Assembly (NCBI GenBank): GCA_965656185.1
Contig: CBFHJH010000001.1
Location: 372,001 to 436,000, forward strand
Length of the DNA: 64,000 bases
DNA from: Croceimicrobium sp965656185
GTDB taxonomy: Bacteria; Bacteroidota; Bacteroidia; Flavobacteriales; Schleiferiaceae
Reading direction: 5' to 3'
Part shown: in pieces, positions 47,860-56,318 of the stretch
Layout: each line of letters begins with the position of its first letter
How positions within the stretch are numbered: position 1 is the stretch's first letter
The notes under the pieces: model-generated
Told to the model about the DNA's origin: nothing
Database searches by the model: none
What the model saw: the letters and a program-made list of their open reading frames with translations, nothing else
Program-made: the position numbers and the translations under genes

Positions 47860-49746
47860 TTAATAATTGAGATTCTCGAACTGTTTTTCCACGAAATTGG
47901 TAAGTGCCTCTCCATGGAGTAAATTCTGAGAAAGCAAGGCTAGATCCTTAGCGCGATTGATTAAAGCTTTGCGCTGTGCTTCATCCTTTTCTTCTAAAAT
48001 TCTGGTGGCCAGAGGGTGATTTGTGTTCACCACTAGGTTGTACATATCGGGCATATCGCCCATGCCCATCATACCACCACCGGTCATGCTAATCTCTTTC
48101 ATCCTTCGCATGAATTCGGGTACAGTAATAGTAAAGGGAGCTTCCTGGGAATCCATTGCTTCTAAAACCACAGTGTAGGATGACTTTTCTACTTGCTCCT
48201 CGATCATGGGTTTAAGCTTCTCCTTTTGCTCTTCGCTCAATAAGGAAACTTGCTCTTCCTCTTTGGGGATCAATTTGTCGATCGCATCGCTATCAACTCT
48301 GGCAAACTTGATCTTGTGTTCACCACCTTCTAGCTTTTGCATGAGGTGACTTTCCAATGGGCCCTCCATTAATAGCACGTCGTAATCGCGGTTTTGGGCT
48401 TTTTTGATAAAGCTGTGTTGTCCTTCTTTATGAGCCGCGTAAAGAATTACAAGATTTCCGTCTTTATCGGTTTGAGTGGGCTTGATCTTTTCAATGAATT
48501 CCTCAAAGGTGTAGTGCTTATCGTCTACACTTTGGAATAGATTGAACTTTTGCGCTTTATCAAAGAACTTGTCATCACTCAACATGCCGTATTCGATGAT
48601 CACTTTGATATCATTCCACTTCTTCTCGAAGTCTTCTCGGTCTTTTTTGAAAAGGCTATTCAGTTTATCAGCAACTTTCTTGGTAATGTGACCACTGATC
48701 TTCTTAACAGCTCCGTCAGCCTGAAGATAAGAACGAGAAACATTCAAAGGAATGTCCTTTGAATCAATAACCCCGTGCAATAGGGTTAAGAAATCAGGTA
48801 CAATGCCCTCAAGATTATCGGTTACAAATACCTGATTTTGGTAAAGCTGAATCTTATTACGCTGAAGCTCCATATTGGGCTTAATGCGCGGAAAGAATAA
48901 AATACCATTAAGGTCGAATGGGTAATCCACATTTAAGTGAATGTGGAATAAAGGCTCTTCAAAAGTCGTAGGGTAAAGCTGACGGTAGAACTCCTTATAG
49001 TCTTCGCCCTCAAGATCTGCCGGTGCCTTGGTCCACGCTGGATCGGTAACATTTACGATATCTGCTACCTTTTTCTTGCTTTCTTTTTTATCATCTCCCT
49101 CTCCTTCCGTCTCGGTAATTTCTTTTTCACCGAATTGAATAGGTACGGGTAAAAAACGACAGTATTTCTCCAATAGCTCACGAATGCGTGCTTCTTCCAA
49201 GAATTCTTCGCTATCGTCATTGATATGTAAAACGATATCGGTACCTCGATCTTGGCGTTGGTCGCTTTCTTCTAAAGTAAACTCTGGTGTTCCATCACAA
49301 GTCCAATAGGCTCCTTTTGCACCATCTTGATGAGAATGCGAGAATATTTCCACTTGCTTGGCAACCATGAAAGAGGAATAAAAGCCTAAGCCAAAGTGAC
49401 CAATAATGGCTGCGCCGTCCGCTTTATCCTCATATTTCTTTACAAACTCCTCGGCCCCTGAAAATGCCAATTCGTTGATGTATTTATTGATCTCATCAGT
49501 GGTCATACCCACTCCTCGATCAGAAATAGTTAAGGTTTTGTTCTCCTTATCTACTTTGATCTGGATGGTTAAATCACCCAGCTCCGCATTCGATTCCCCG
49601 ATGCGACTGAGGGTCTTTAACTTTTGGGTAGCGTCTACCGCATTAGAAACCAATTCCCTTAAAAAGATCTCGTGATCGCTATAAAGGAATTTTTTAATGA
49701 TAGGAAAGATATTGTCGGCTGTTACATTGATCTTACCGCTGCTCAT
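47860..49746 (-). CDS. htpG: Chaperone HtpG (bacterial Hsp90)
   Basis: HtpG is an ATP-driven cytoplasmic chaperone. The 628-residue protein has the GHKL ATPase signatures FLRELVSNAVDATQKL, ISDRGVGMTTDEI and GHFGLGFYSSFMVA, then the middle-domain LNVSRSYLQADGAVKKI region and the C-terminal dimerisation region. A glycine/methionine-rich stretch MTGGGMMGMGDMPDMYN occurs at about residue 560. The true start is ATG 49746 (MSSGKINVTADNIF), because the longer reading adds a non-homologous stretch. It is a single-gene unit with a UUCG terminator. No CIRCE-like or other heat-shock operator is visible in the 175-base upstream gap. Identity is certain. Confidence 0.97.
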   Translation of the reverse strand: MSSGKINVTADNIFPIIKKFLYSDHEIFLRELVSNAVDATQKLKTLSRIGESNAELGDLTIQIKVDKENKTLTISDRGVGMTTDEINKYINELAFSGAEEFVKKYEDKADGAAIIGHFGLGFYSSFMVAKQVEIFSHSHQDGAKGAYWTCDGTPEFTLEESDQRQDRGTDIVLHINDDSEEFLEEARIRELLEKYCRFLPVPIQFGEKEITETEGEGDDKKESKKKVADIVNVTDPAWTKAPADLEGEDYKEFYRQLYPTTFEEPLFHIHLNVDYPFDLNGILFFPRIKPNMELQRNKIQLYQNQVFVTDNLEGIVPDFLTLLHGVIDSKDIPLNVSRSYLQADGAVKKISGHITKKVADKLNSLFKKDREDFEKKWNDIKVIIEYGMLSDDKFFDKAQKFNLFQSVDDKHYTFEEFIEKIKPTQTDKDGNLVILYAAHKEGQHSFIKKAQNRDYDVLLMEGPLESHLMQKLEGGEHKIKFARVDSDAIDKLIPKEEEQVSLLSEEQKEKLKPMIEEQVEKSSYTVVLEAMDSQEAPFTITVPEFMRRMKEISMTGGGMMGMGDMPDMYNLVVNTNHPLATRILEEKDEAQRKALINRAKDLALLSQNLLHGEALTNFVEKQFENLNY

Positions 49747-49869
49747 GATTTTAATTTTTTTTCTGACTCTGCAAAGAGCAAAGCTTGTGCCGTGACACAA
49801 AATATGACAAGATTTCAGCGCAGTGGAATTGTACTGTCAGTCCAAGCTAAGAATAGCTGACATAGGTCA

Positions 49870-49900
49870 TTGTTTAAGCTTCTATTCCGTTATAATCTTG
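49870..49900 (+). promoter_or_regulatory. Candidate promoter for the acetyl-CoA hydrolase/transferase gene
   Basis: TTG (49870-49872), a 20-base spacer and TAATCTTG (49893-49900), one mismatch from TAnnTTTG. The ATG at 49922 follows about 22 bases later. Confidence 0.42.
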
Positions 49901-49921
49901 TACAAGATTTAAACACCAACA

Positions 49922-51187
49922 ATGAAATATTGTAGCGCTGACGAAGCAGTAAAAGTAGTTAAGAGCGATGACCGAGTTTATATTCACTCAGTGTCTATGG
50001 CTCCCCAGCAGCTCATCAAAGCTCTCACCCGTAGGGCTTCGGAATTACGAAATGTAGAAGTAGCTCACTTGCATATTGAAGGTGAGGCGCCCTATGCCGA
50101 CCCTAAACACGCCGATTCATTTCACGTAAACTCTTTATTTATCGGGGCCAATGTACGCCACACCATTAAAGCTGGCAACGGTTCATATACTCCGGTTTTC
50201 CTATCCGAAATTCCTTATCTATTTCGCCATGGCATTATTCCGATCGATGTCGCTCTATTGCAGGTATCCCCACCCGATAAGCATGGCTTTTGTTCTTTAG
50301 GTACATCCGTAGATGCCTCCCTGGCAGCAGCTCAATCTGCCCAGCACGTAATTGCCCAGGTCAATCCAAAGGTCCCCCGTACCCATGGTGATGGACTGAT
50401 CCATATTTCCAAGTTTGATTCTTTGGTAGAGGTAGACGAAGCATTACCTGCTATAGAAGCTGCCGCTCCTACCGATATCGAAATGGCAATCGGTAAGAAT
50501 GTGGCTTCTTTGGTAGAAGATGGATCTTGCTTGCAAATGGGGATTGGAGCGATCCCTAATGCCGCCTTAAGCCAAATGGGTCACTTAAGGGACTTAGGTA
50601 TTCATACCGAGATGTTCTCTGACGGTGTGTTAGACTTGATCGAAAAAGGTGTGATCAACGGAGCTCGTAAGAAAACGCATCCCGGTAAGATCATTAGTGG
50701 TTTTGTAATGGGATCACAAAGATTGTATGATTTTATTGATGATAATCCACAGGTTAATATGTTGGATATCGCCTATGTTAACGATACAGCAGTAATTCGA
50801 AAAAACCCCAAGGCAGTGTCGATCAACTCCGCGGTGGAGATAGACTTAACCGGTCAGGTTTGCGCCGATAGTATTGGTACCCGCATGTATTCGGGCGTAG
50901 GTGGACAAATGGACTTCATGCGTGGAGCTATGCTCAGTAAAGGTGGAAAACCGATCATTGCTTTACCCAGCACCACTCGAAGAGGTGATACCCGTATCGT
51001 TCCCTTCCTAAAACCCGGGGCTGGCGTGGTTACAACCCGTTCCCACGTTCACTATATCGTAACCGAATACGGTATTGCTGATCTGTACGGGAAAACCCTT
51101 AAGCAAAGGGCACAAGCCTTAGCTGGAATTGCGCACCCAGATCACCGGGAGATCATTCTCCAACAATATATGGACGCTATATCTTAA
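49922..51187 (+). CDS. Acetyl-CoA hydrolase/transferase family protein
   Basis: The 421-residue protein belongs to the Cat1/4-hydroxybutyrate CoA-transferase family, which moves CoA between acetate and other acids or hydrolyses acetyl-CoA. Visible features are SVSMAPQQLIKALTRR, DVALLQVSPPDKHGFCSLG, LQMGIGAIPNAAL (oxyanion and CoA-binding loop), TEMFSDGVLDLIEKG with the glutamate that forms the enzyme-CoA thioester, and VVTTRSHVHYIVTEYGIADL. The length fits the short family type. It is flanked by its own promoter and terminator (51195-51226), so it is monocistronic. The partner acid is unknown. Confidence 0.9.
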   Translation: MKYCSADEAVKVVKSDDRVYIHSVSMAPQQLIKALTRRASELRNVEVAHLHIEGEAPYADPKHADSFHVNSLFIGANVRHTIKAGNGSYTPVFLSEIPYLFRHGIIPIDVALLQVSPPDKHGFCSLGTSVDASLAAAQSAQHVIAQVNPKVPRTHGDGLIHISKFDSLVEVDEALPAIEAAAPTDIEMAIGKNVASLVEDGSCLQMGIGAIPNAALSQMGHLRDLGIHTEMFSDGVLDLIEKGVINGARKKTHPGKIISGFVMGSQRLYDFIDDNPQVNMLDIAYVNDTAVIRKNPKAVSINSAVEIDLTGQVCADSIGTRMYSGVGGQMDFMRGAMLSKGGKPIIALPSTTRRGDTRIVPFLKPGAGVVTTRSHVHYIVTEYGIADLYGKTLKQRAQALAGIAHPDHREIILQQYMDAIS

Positions 51188-51194
51188 TTGAAAT

Positions 51195-51226
51195 AAAGCC
51201 CGACTGAACAAGCACGGGCTTTTTTC
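51195..51226 (+). terminator. Terminator of the acetyl-CoA hydrolase/transferase gene
   Basis: AAAGCCCG (51195-51202) pairs perfectly with CGGGCTTT (51215-51222) around a 12-base loop and is followed by a T run. It lies directly after the stop at 51187. Confidence 0.88.
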
Positions 51227-51300
51227 GTATTTTAAGGGACTAAAGGCTTAAATATTTTACCCTTTCTTTGTGCTCTAAGAGCACCAAACAAGAATACTAT

Positions 51301-52314
51301 ATGAATATGATACGATCGAAAATTGCCGGCGTGGGCCATTATGTGCCAGAGAATGTAGTAAGCAATAACGACCTTTCTTTTATTATGGATACTTCTGACG
51401 AATGGATCCAGGAACGCACTGGTATAAAGGAAAGACGTTGGGTGGCTACCGATAGTGATGACACCACCTCTAGTATGGGAACCAAGGCCGCTCGAAAAGC
51501 TATTGCTGATGCTGGATTAAAACCTGAGGATATAGATTTTATAGTCTTTGCCACCCTTTCGCCTGACTATTACTTCCCTGGTCCAGGAGTGCAAGTACAG
51601 GAGCAATTAGGTTTAGATACCATTGGCGCTTTAGACGTCCGCAATCAATGTTCCGGTTTTATCTATGGATTGTCCGTAGCCGATCAGTTTATTAAAACAG
51701 GGATGTACAAGAATATCCTTCTAATAGGATCTGAATTGCATAGTGGAGGTTTGGATAAAACGACCCGCGGCCGTGGGGTGTCGGTTATTTTTGGCGATGG
51801 CGCTGGAGCAGTAGTGCTTAGTGCTACTGAGGAAGCTGGGAAAGGTGTACTCACCACCAAGTTGCATTCCGAAGGGAAGCATGCGAAAGAATTAGCCTTG
51901 ATCGGTCCGGCAACAACCCGCTGGGTGGATAACATTATCGAAGAAAATGACCCCGAAGACATCTCCTATTACCCCTATATGAACGGAAACTTCGTTTTTA
52001 AACATGCAGTTACTCGCTTTCAAGAGGTAATTCATGAATCTTTGGAAAGTACTGGTAAATCGGCCAAGGATATTGATCTACTTATTCCGCATCAAGCCAA
52101 TTTACGCATATCACAATATGTACAGGCTAAAATGGGCTTGGCACCGGATAAGGTTTTTAATAACATTATGAAATACGGTAATACCACGGCTGCATCTATT
52201 CCTATTGCCTTAAGCGAGGCTAAAGCCGAAGGGAAATTAAAGGAGGGTGATCTCTTGTGTTTAGCAGCCTTTGGCAGTGGCTTTACCTGGGGATCCGCCT
52301 TGATCCAGTTCTAA
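51301..52314 (+). CDS. fabH: Beta-ketoacyl-ACP synthase III
   Basis: FabH starts fatty acid synthesis by condensing acetyl-CoA (or branched starters) with malonyl-ACP in the cytoplasm. The 337-residue protein has the catalytic triad cysteine in DVRNQCSGFIYGL, histidine in LIPHQANLRI and asparagine in YGNTTAASIP, plus TGIKERRW and FGDGAGAVVLSA. The start ATG 51301 (MNMIRSKIAGVGHYVPE) gives the family N-terminus. FabH is often next to plsX in other bacteria, but here it stands alone, flanked by two terminators. Whether it is the main initiator or a secondary KAS III-like enzyme is not decidable from sequence. Family identity is certain. Confidence 0.94.
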   Translation: MNMIRSKIAGVGHYVPENVVSNNDLSFIMDTSDEWIQERTGIKERRWVATDSDDTTSSMGTKAARKAIADAGLKPEDIDFIVFATLSPDYYFPGPGVQVQEQLGLDTIGALDVRNQCSGFIYGLSVADQFIKTGMYKNILLIGSELHSGGLDKTTRGRGVSVIFGDGAGAVVLSATEEAGKGVLTTKLHSEGKHAKELALIGPATTRWVDNIIEENDPEDISYYPYMNGNFVFKHAVTRFQEVIHESLESTGKSAKDIDLLIPHQANLRISQYVQAKMGLAPDKVFNNIMKYGNTTAASIPIALSEAKAEGKLKEGDLLCLAAFGSGFTWGSALIQF

Positions 52315-52337
52315 GCCTCAGTGAAAACTATTAATAT

Positions 52338-52366
52338 AAAGCCGGCCCTATGGTCGGCTTTTTTTA
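52338..52366 (+). terminator. Terminator of fabH
   Basis: AAAGCCGGCC pairs with GGTCGGCTTT (one G-U pair) around CTAT and is followed by a run of seven or more T. It ends the fabH unit before the gene at 52409. Confidence 0.88.
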
Positions 52367-52408
52367 TACTAGATGTCCTCAACTATCGTTTCAAATTAAA
52401 CAACCAAC

Positions 52409-53377
52409 ATGAAATTCTCCCTATCCTTAAGTCTAGTTTTTTTAAGCCTGAGCATAATCGCTCAAACCGCTTCTGAAATAGATAGTATCGAGAAAGAGCT
52501 TGGAGGAAGGGACTTCAGTTGGGTAAATGAAGAGGCTAACGTCTTTAAATTGCGTAAAAGATGGACCAAACGCTGGGGTCTCTTTCATTATTATTCAGAT
52601 CCTGCTCAACTATTAGCAATGGAATACGATTCGGTAAGCTTCATGAAAGACATGGAGCCTTTCAGCATCGTGAAGAAAGACGGTAAATACGGGCGATACC
52701 TCTTACCCTTCGAAGTAATCGACGCAGCAGAGAGAATTCATTGTGTTTATGACAATCTAGCCCTGCGAGAAAAGGACCATGAATACTATTTACTTGCGCA
52801 GAAAAATGGGAAATGGGCTCTCTTAGATTGGTTCGATGAGTTTGAAATAACTCCTTACGAATACGATAATCCAGATCAAGTGCCGCTGTATACGGTAAGT
52901 GAATGGGATAAAGAGTCCATTCGTCAAATACGCAAAATTCTTAATGCCGACATTGTGGAGATGGACCCATATAATGGGGATGATGCGCTTAGGGCGCGAA
53001 ATAAGGAAACCAAACTATATGGTATGTACCAATATGTTTCTGATACTCCCACGGTTTTAATTCCTGCCCAATACGATAGTTTGGATTTCTTTCATTGGAA
53101 TGGTAAAGTGACCGCCGTTTATAAAGATGGGAAAGTAGGCTTCTATACCTGTGCTTGGACTTATGATGATGAGGCCAAGCAGACGGTGGCCTGCCAATTT
53201 GATGATTTTGAATTTGTAGTAAAGGAGTCGCAAGGCCCGCGCTATCTTGCGGTAAAACAAAATGGTAAATGGGCTTGGTGGGATTGGTTTAATAACAAAG
53301 TTAAATCTGAATGGTATGAAGGCGACCGCGAAGACCTTCCTTACCCCTATTACACACAAGAACAATACAATTGGTAA
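52409..53377 (+). CDS. Secreted WG-repeat-like protein
   Basis: The 322-residue protein has a signal peptide (SLSLVFLSLSIIAQ). The mature part repeats a short unit K-x-G-K-(W/Y/V)-(G/A): KKDGKYGRYLLP, QKNGKWALLDWFDEFE, YKDGKVGFYTC and KQNGKWAWWDWFNNKVK, which is the WG-repeat pattern (a beta-propeller-like or beta-strand repeat). DYxxFEI-like strands alternate with charged linkers. WG repeats are often found in surface or cytoplasmic proteins of unknown function. No neighbouring operon member is visible: a terminator precedes it, and the convergent TonB-C gene follows 4 bases after its stop. Confidence 0.78.
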   Translation: MKFSLSLSLVFLSLSIIAQTASEIDSIEKELGGRDFSWVNEEANVFKLRKRWTKRWGLFHYYSDPAQLLAMEYDSVSFMKDMEPFSIVKKDGKYGRYLLPFEVIDAAERIHCVYDNLALREKDHEYYLLAQKNGKWALLDWFDEFEITPYEYDNPDQVPLYTVSEWDKESIRQIRKILNADIVEMDPYNGDDALRARNKETKLYGMYQYVSDTPTVLIPAQYDSLDFFHWNGKVTAVYKDGKVGFYTCAWTYDDEAKQTVACQFDDFEFVVKESQGPRYLAVKQNGKWAWWDWFNNKVKSEWYEGDREDLPYPYYTQEQYNW

Positions 53378-53381
53378 AACA

Positions 53382-54311
53382 TTAGTCTTTTTCTGGATAG
53401 CGGAAAGGGACCCGAATGCGATATTCTACCGGGCCTTCAGCCTTTGGAATGATCCAATTAGCTTTTAGTAAATGAGTTCTTGCTTCACCGTCTATCAAGG
53501 GTAATGATTTGATGGTTTCCACTATTATGATCTTGCCATTTGCATCATAGCGAAGCTCATAGACCGCTAATCCAAATCGTCCTATCTGATCGGCGAAGGG
53601 CTGTCGGGGAAAGCTATCGATATAGGCTCTGAAAGCTTGCTCTCCTCCAGGAAAGGCATTTGCGATCTCCAATTGCTTTATGATCAGCTCTTGTTCAACA
53701 GGGTCTTGCTCTGCGGCAGAGTATATCAGCTCTTTAGAAAAGAAGACGTTGCGATCTGCTTCTTCAAAAGCTTTTATCAGGGGATTGTTTCGCAGCAAAC
53801 TTTTTCCCTCTTTCGAGCTTGGGTCGAACTTAGGATGAGCCGTCAGATCAAGATGGTAAGCAGCAAGGAACTCCTTTAATTGCTTATCTTGTTCAAAGAA
53901 ATGCTTCTTCCCATCAAATTCAATGAATAAAAGTCCCCTGCCCCATTTAAAGGCAGCATTAAATTGGTTCTCCAAATGCCAGTTACTATTACGCCATTCA
54001 ATACACAGGCGAAAGTTAGAATTGCTAGTAATCTTATTAATGATAAACTCCTTTTCGGCTTTCCCTTCTACAATCAAAGGGTAAAATCGATCATAGCCTA
54101 ATTGCCCTAGGGTATCTCGATAAATAAAGGTCGGTTTAAAGTATATCCTATCCGATTCTACTTTAAGTTCAGCCTTCACCAAAGCGGCACTATTCCAATA
54201 AACTCTTAAACTTGGTGCTTGATAAGCTGGGCATGAGATGATTTCTACCGAATCTTGAGCCGAGCTGCCAAAAGAAAACAAAAATGCAAGAAGGAGTATT
54301 CTGTACCACAT
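53382..54311 (-). CDS. Secreted TonB C-terminal-domain protein
   Basis: The 309-residue protein has a signal peptide (MWYRILLLAFLFSFGSSAQ) and a C-terminal TonB-type domain: PGGEQAFRAYIDSFPRQPFADQIG, GLAVYELRYDANGKIIIVETIKS, then LLKANWIIPKAEGPVEYRIRVPF. True TonB is anchored by an N-terminal membrane helix and couples the proton motive force to outer-membrane receptors. This protein lacks an internal anchor and proline-rich spacer, so it is more likely a periplasmic domain protein than an active energy coupler. A perfect -7 element precedes it. Its stop lies 4 bases from the WG-like gene on the other strand. The receptor partner is unknown. Confidence 0.82.
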   Translation of the reverse strand: MWYRILLLAFLFSFGSSAQDSVEIISCPAYQAPSLRVYWNSAALVKAELKVESDRIYFKPTFIYRDTLGQLGYDRFYPLIVEGKAEKEFIINKITSNSNFRLCIEWRNSNWHLENQFNAAFKWGRGLLFIEFDGKKHFFEQDKQLKEFLAAYHLDLTAHPKFDPSSKEGKSLLRNNPLIKAFEEADRNVFFSKELIYSAAEQDPVEQELIIKQLEIANAFPGGEQAFRAYIDSFPRQPFADQIGRFGLAVYELRYDANGKIIIVETIKSLPLIDGEARTHLLKANWIIPKAEGPVEYRIRVPFRYPEKD

Positions 54312-54325
54312 AATGTACCTAAAAC

Positions 54326-54333
54326 CAAAAGTA
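54326..54333 (-). promoter_or_regulatory. Bacteroidota -7 promoter element upstream of the TonB-C gene
   Basis: TACTTTTG on the minus strand is a perfect TAnnTTTG. It lies 14 bases upstream of the ATG at 54311. No convincing TTG sits 17-20 bases further upstream. Confidence 0.48.
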
Positions 54334-54416
54334 TACCAATTGAGGCCAATCGCTTTACAGTTATCGTAATTAAATCAAGCTCAATGTCTTATTTTTTCCG
54401 CTAAAGATCTCAGTAT

Positions 54417-54454
54417 ATCAATTATAAATATTGATCGTTCAAAAACGTACGATC
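54417..54454. promoter_or_regulatory. Two adjacent perfect inverted repeats, candidate operators
   Basis: ATCAAT (54417-54422) repeats inverted as ATTGAT (54430-54435) around 7 bases. Directly overlapping its end, GATCGT (54433-54438) repeats inverted as ACGATC (54449-54454) around 10 bases. Both lie in the 210-base gap between the TonB-C gene and the histidine kinase gene, the longest gene-free stretch in the window. Function as binding sites is inferred only from symmetry. Confidence 0.35.
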
Positions 54455-54527
54455 TTATCGAAAAATGAACACTTAATTTAAGATCAAGGCTCAAGCGAAC
54501 AATAGTGACAAATTAGTAGCTTTGAGC

Positions 54528-55880
54528 ATGTCAAAGTCGGCCAAACCTGCCTTAGATAAACTTAAAGAAGAAGTATTAGAACGAAGTCTAAACCTCTTCA
54601 TATTACTCGCAGTCTTGGCTACGGGCATACTCTTTTATCGCTTTTACCTCATAGGTGAGTACCTTAGTCTCATAGTGGTGGTAGTGGTCGGACCCATACT
54701 TGTTTCCTTAAAGCTGGCCTCAGAGCGCATTAGCCACAATTTTAAAGTATCCACGATAGTAGGCTTGATCTTTATGGTGATCATTGCGGGGGTTTACCGC
54801 TATGGCTTGATGGCAGGAGCCTTTCCCTACATGATTTTGATACCCGTATTCGTTTCCTTAACTCAAGGAAGAGCAAGAGCAACCACCGTGCTTATAACAG
54901 GGATGGCTGTTTTAAGCTTTTTAGCTTATCAATTTGTTAATGAAAACCTGACTTATCAATATGACACTCAGTTTTACCTAAGCAAGGGAAGCAGTTGGTT
55001 TCTAAACCTTTCTATTTTAGGGTTTACCGGTTACGTAATTCTAGATGTACTTTCAGTTTATAATCGACGCTTCAGAGAGATCAATACTCTTACCGAGGAT
55101 CAGAATCGCGGTCTTTCTGTAGAAGTGGCGCATAAAAATGACGAACTTAAGCTAAAAAACAGTGCTTTAGCGGATAGTATCAACGAATTGGAAAGCACGC
55201 AAGAACTGTTGATTGAACGTGAAAAAATGGCTTCTCTAGGCCTGCTTACGGCAGGTATTGCTCACGAGTTAAAAAACCCTTTAGCATCGATTCAAAGTAG
55301 CGGAGAATTACTTGCTCAAGATGAAGCGCTTAGCGATGAGGACCGCAAACAAATACTGTCCTATATCCGGCAAAGCGCCGATCATATGACTTCGATCGTG
55401 AAGGGCTTGAACGAATACAGTAGAGAGCAAGATTCTTATGAAGAAGAATGCGACCTCAAAGCGATCATTGAAGGCAGCTTGGGTATTTTATCACATTCCT
55501 ACAAAAACCGCATTGATATTGTAAAGAACTATGAAGATATCCCAACGATTAAGGGAAATGCGGGTAAACTGCACCAAGTAACCACTAATCTACTTGGGAA
55601 TGCTTTTCAGGCCATACCCGGTATTGGTGTGGTTCGAATAGAACTTAAGGAAAAGAAAAATAAGGTGATTTGTAAGATCACCGATGACGGGAAAGGGATC
55701 AGTAAGGAAGATCTTCAAAAACTGGGAACTCCCTTCTTTTCTACCAAGCAAAATGGTGAGGGCACTGGATTAGGACTATTTATCAGTAAAAAGATACTCT
55801 TCGACCATCAGGCGAAGTTGAATTTTCAGTCTATTTTAGGAGAAGGTACTACCGCAAAGATCGTCTTCCCCAAAAGCTAG
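54528..55880 (+). CDS. Membrane sensor histidine kinase without receiver
   Basis: The 450-residue protein has about five or six transmembrane segments (residues about 22-185) that form the sensor and lack a recognisable periplasmic domain. A coiled coil at about 190-235 follows, then a HisKA helix with LLTAGIAHELKNPLASIQSSGE and the phosphorylatable histidine 246. The HATPase domain shows TNLLGNAFQAI (N box), KITDDGKGISKE (G1), LGTPFFSTKQNGEGTGLGLFI (F and G2) and a C-terminal strand. No receiver or output domain is fused, and no response regulator gene lies in this window, so it is orphan. ATG 54528 is chosen over the TTG at 54522. Confidence 0.92.
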   Translation: MSKSAKPALDKLKEEVLERSLNLFILLAVLATGILFYRFYLIGEYLSLIVVVVVGPILVSLKLASERISHNFKVSTIVGLIFMVIIAGVYRYGLMAGAFPYMILIPVFVSLTQGRARATTVLITGMAVLSFLAYQFVNENLTYQYDTQFYLSKGSSWFLNLSILGFTGYVILDVLSVYNRRFREINTLTEDQNRGLSVEVAHKNDELKLKNSALADSINELESTQELLIEREKMASLGLLTAGIAHELKNPLASIQSSGELLAQDEALSDEDRKQILSYIRQSADHMTSIVKGLNEYSREQDSYEEECDLKAIIEGSLGILSHSYKNRIDIVKNYEDIPTIKGNAGKLHQVTTNLLGNAFQAIPGIGVVRIELKEKKNKVICKITDDGKGISKEDLQKLGTPFFSTKQNGEGTGLGLFISKKILFDHQAKLNFQSILGEGTTAKIVFPKS

Positions 55881-55881
55881 T

Positions 55882-56280
55882 TTAATCATACCACTCAAGG
55901 TCTACCCGATCACATTCCATCAAATATTCGAGCATCCATTCAAAGGCTTCTTCTTCATCGTCGGTTGTTCCTAAAAGCTTATTTCCTAATCCGATCGAGT
56001 AATTGAAGGCATTGTTGCAAGCATAGACCTTTTCGGACTCATCATTCCAAATGAAATAGGCCTTTATATCGTATTCGGCATAATAGATTCGATAAGCCTC
56101 GGTATTCTCCCTACTTTGATTAAAGATGTAAAACTCATCGTCTTCATCATCGTAACCTTTATACTTCGCATCGTAAGATCCTGGAGCCACCTCCATGATC
56201 TCCACAAAACATTCTTCGATTTGCCCCTTCATACTTAAAGCAAATGAACATAGAATTGCTACAAGAATCTGTGTTTTCAT
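55882..56280 (-). CDS. Small secreted acidic protein
   Basis: The 132-residue protein has a signal peptide (MKTQILVAILCSFALSMKGQ) and a strongly acidic, aromatic mature part (KGYDDEDDEFYIF, GTTDDEEEAFEWMLEYLMECD). No domain is recognised. It ends one base beyond the histidine kinase stop (convergent, 55880 and 55882). It is divergent from the methyltransferase gene with only 38 bases between the starts. Confidence 0.7.
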   Translation of the reverse strand: MKTQILVAILCSFALSMKGQIEECFVEIMEVAPGSYDAKYKGYDDEDDEFYIFNQSRENTEAYRIYYAEYDIKAYFIWNDESEKVYACNNAFNYSIGLGNKLLGTTDDEEEAFEWMLEYLMECDRVDLEWYD

Positions 56281-56283
56281 AAG

Positions 56284-56291
56284 TACCTTTG
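56284..56291 (+). promoter_or_regulatory. Bacteroidota -7 promoter element upstream of the methyltransferase gene
   Basis: TACCTTTG is a perfect TAnnTTTG; transcription would start near 56298, about 20 bases before the ATG at 56319. The -33 region lies inside the divergent secreted-protein gene and has no clear TTG. Confidence 0.5.
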
Positions 56292-56318
56292 TTTTTGCTT
56301 CTCTAATTTACGCTATTA

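Noticed and set aside
49747..49800. Longer HtpG start at 49800
   Set aside because: The extra 18 residues do not belong to HtpG, whose N-terminus begins at MSSGKINVTADNIF.
54517..54524. TAGCTTTG, a perfect -7 match just before the histidine kinase start
   Set aside because: Transcription would begin near 54531, after the ATG at 54528, so it cannot drive a transcript containing that start; no TTG is in the right place either.
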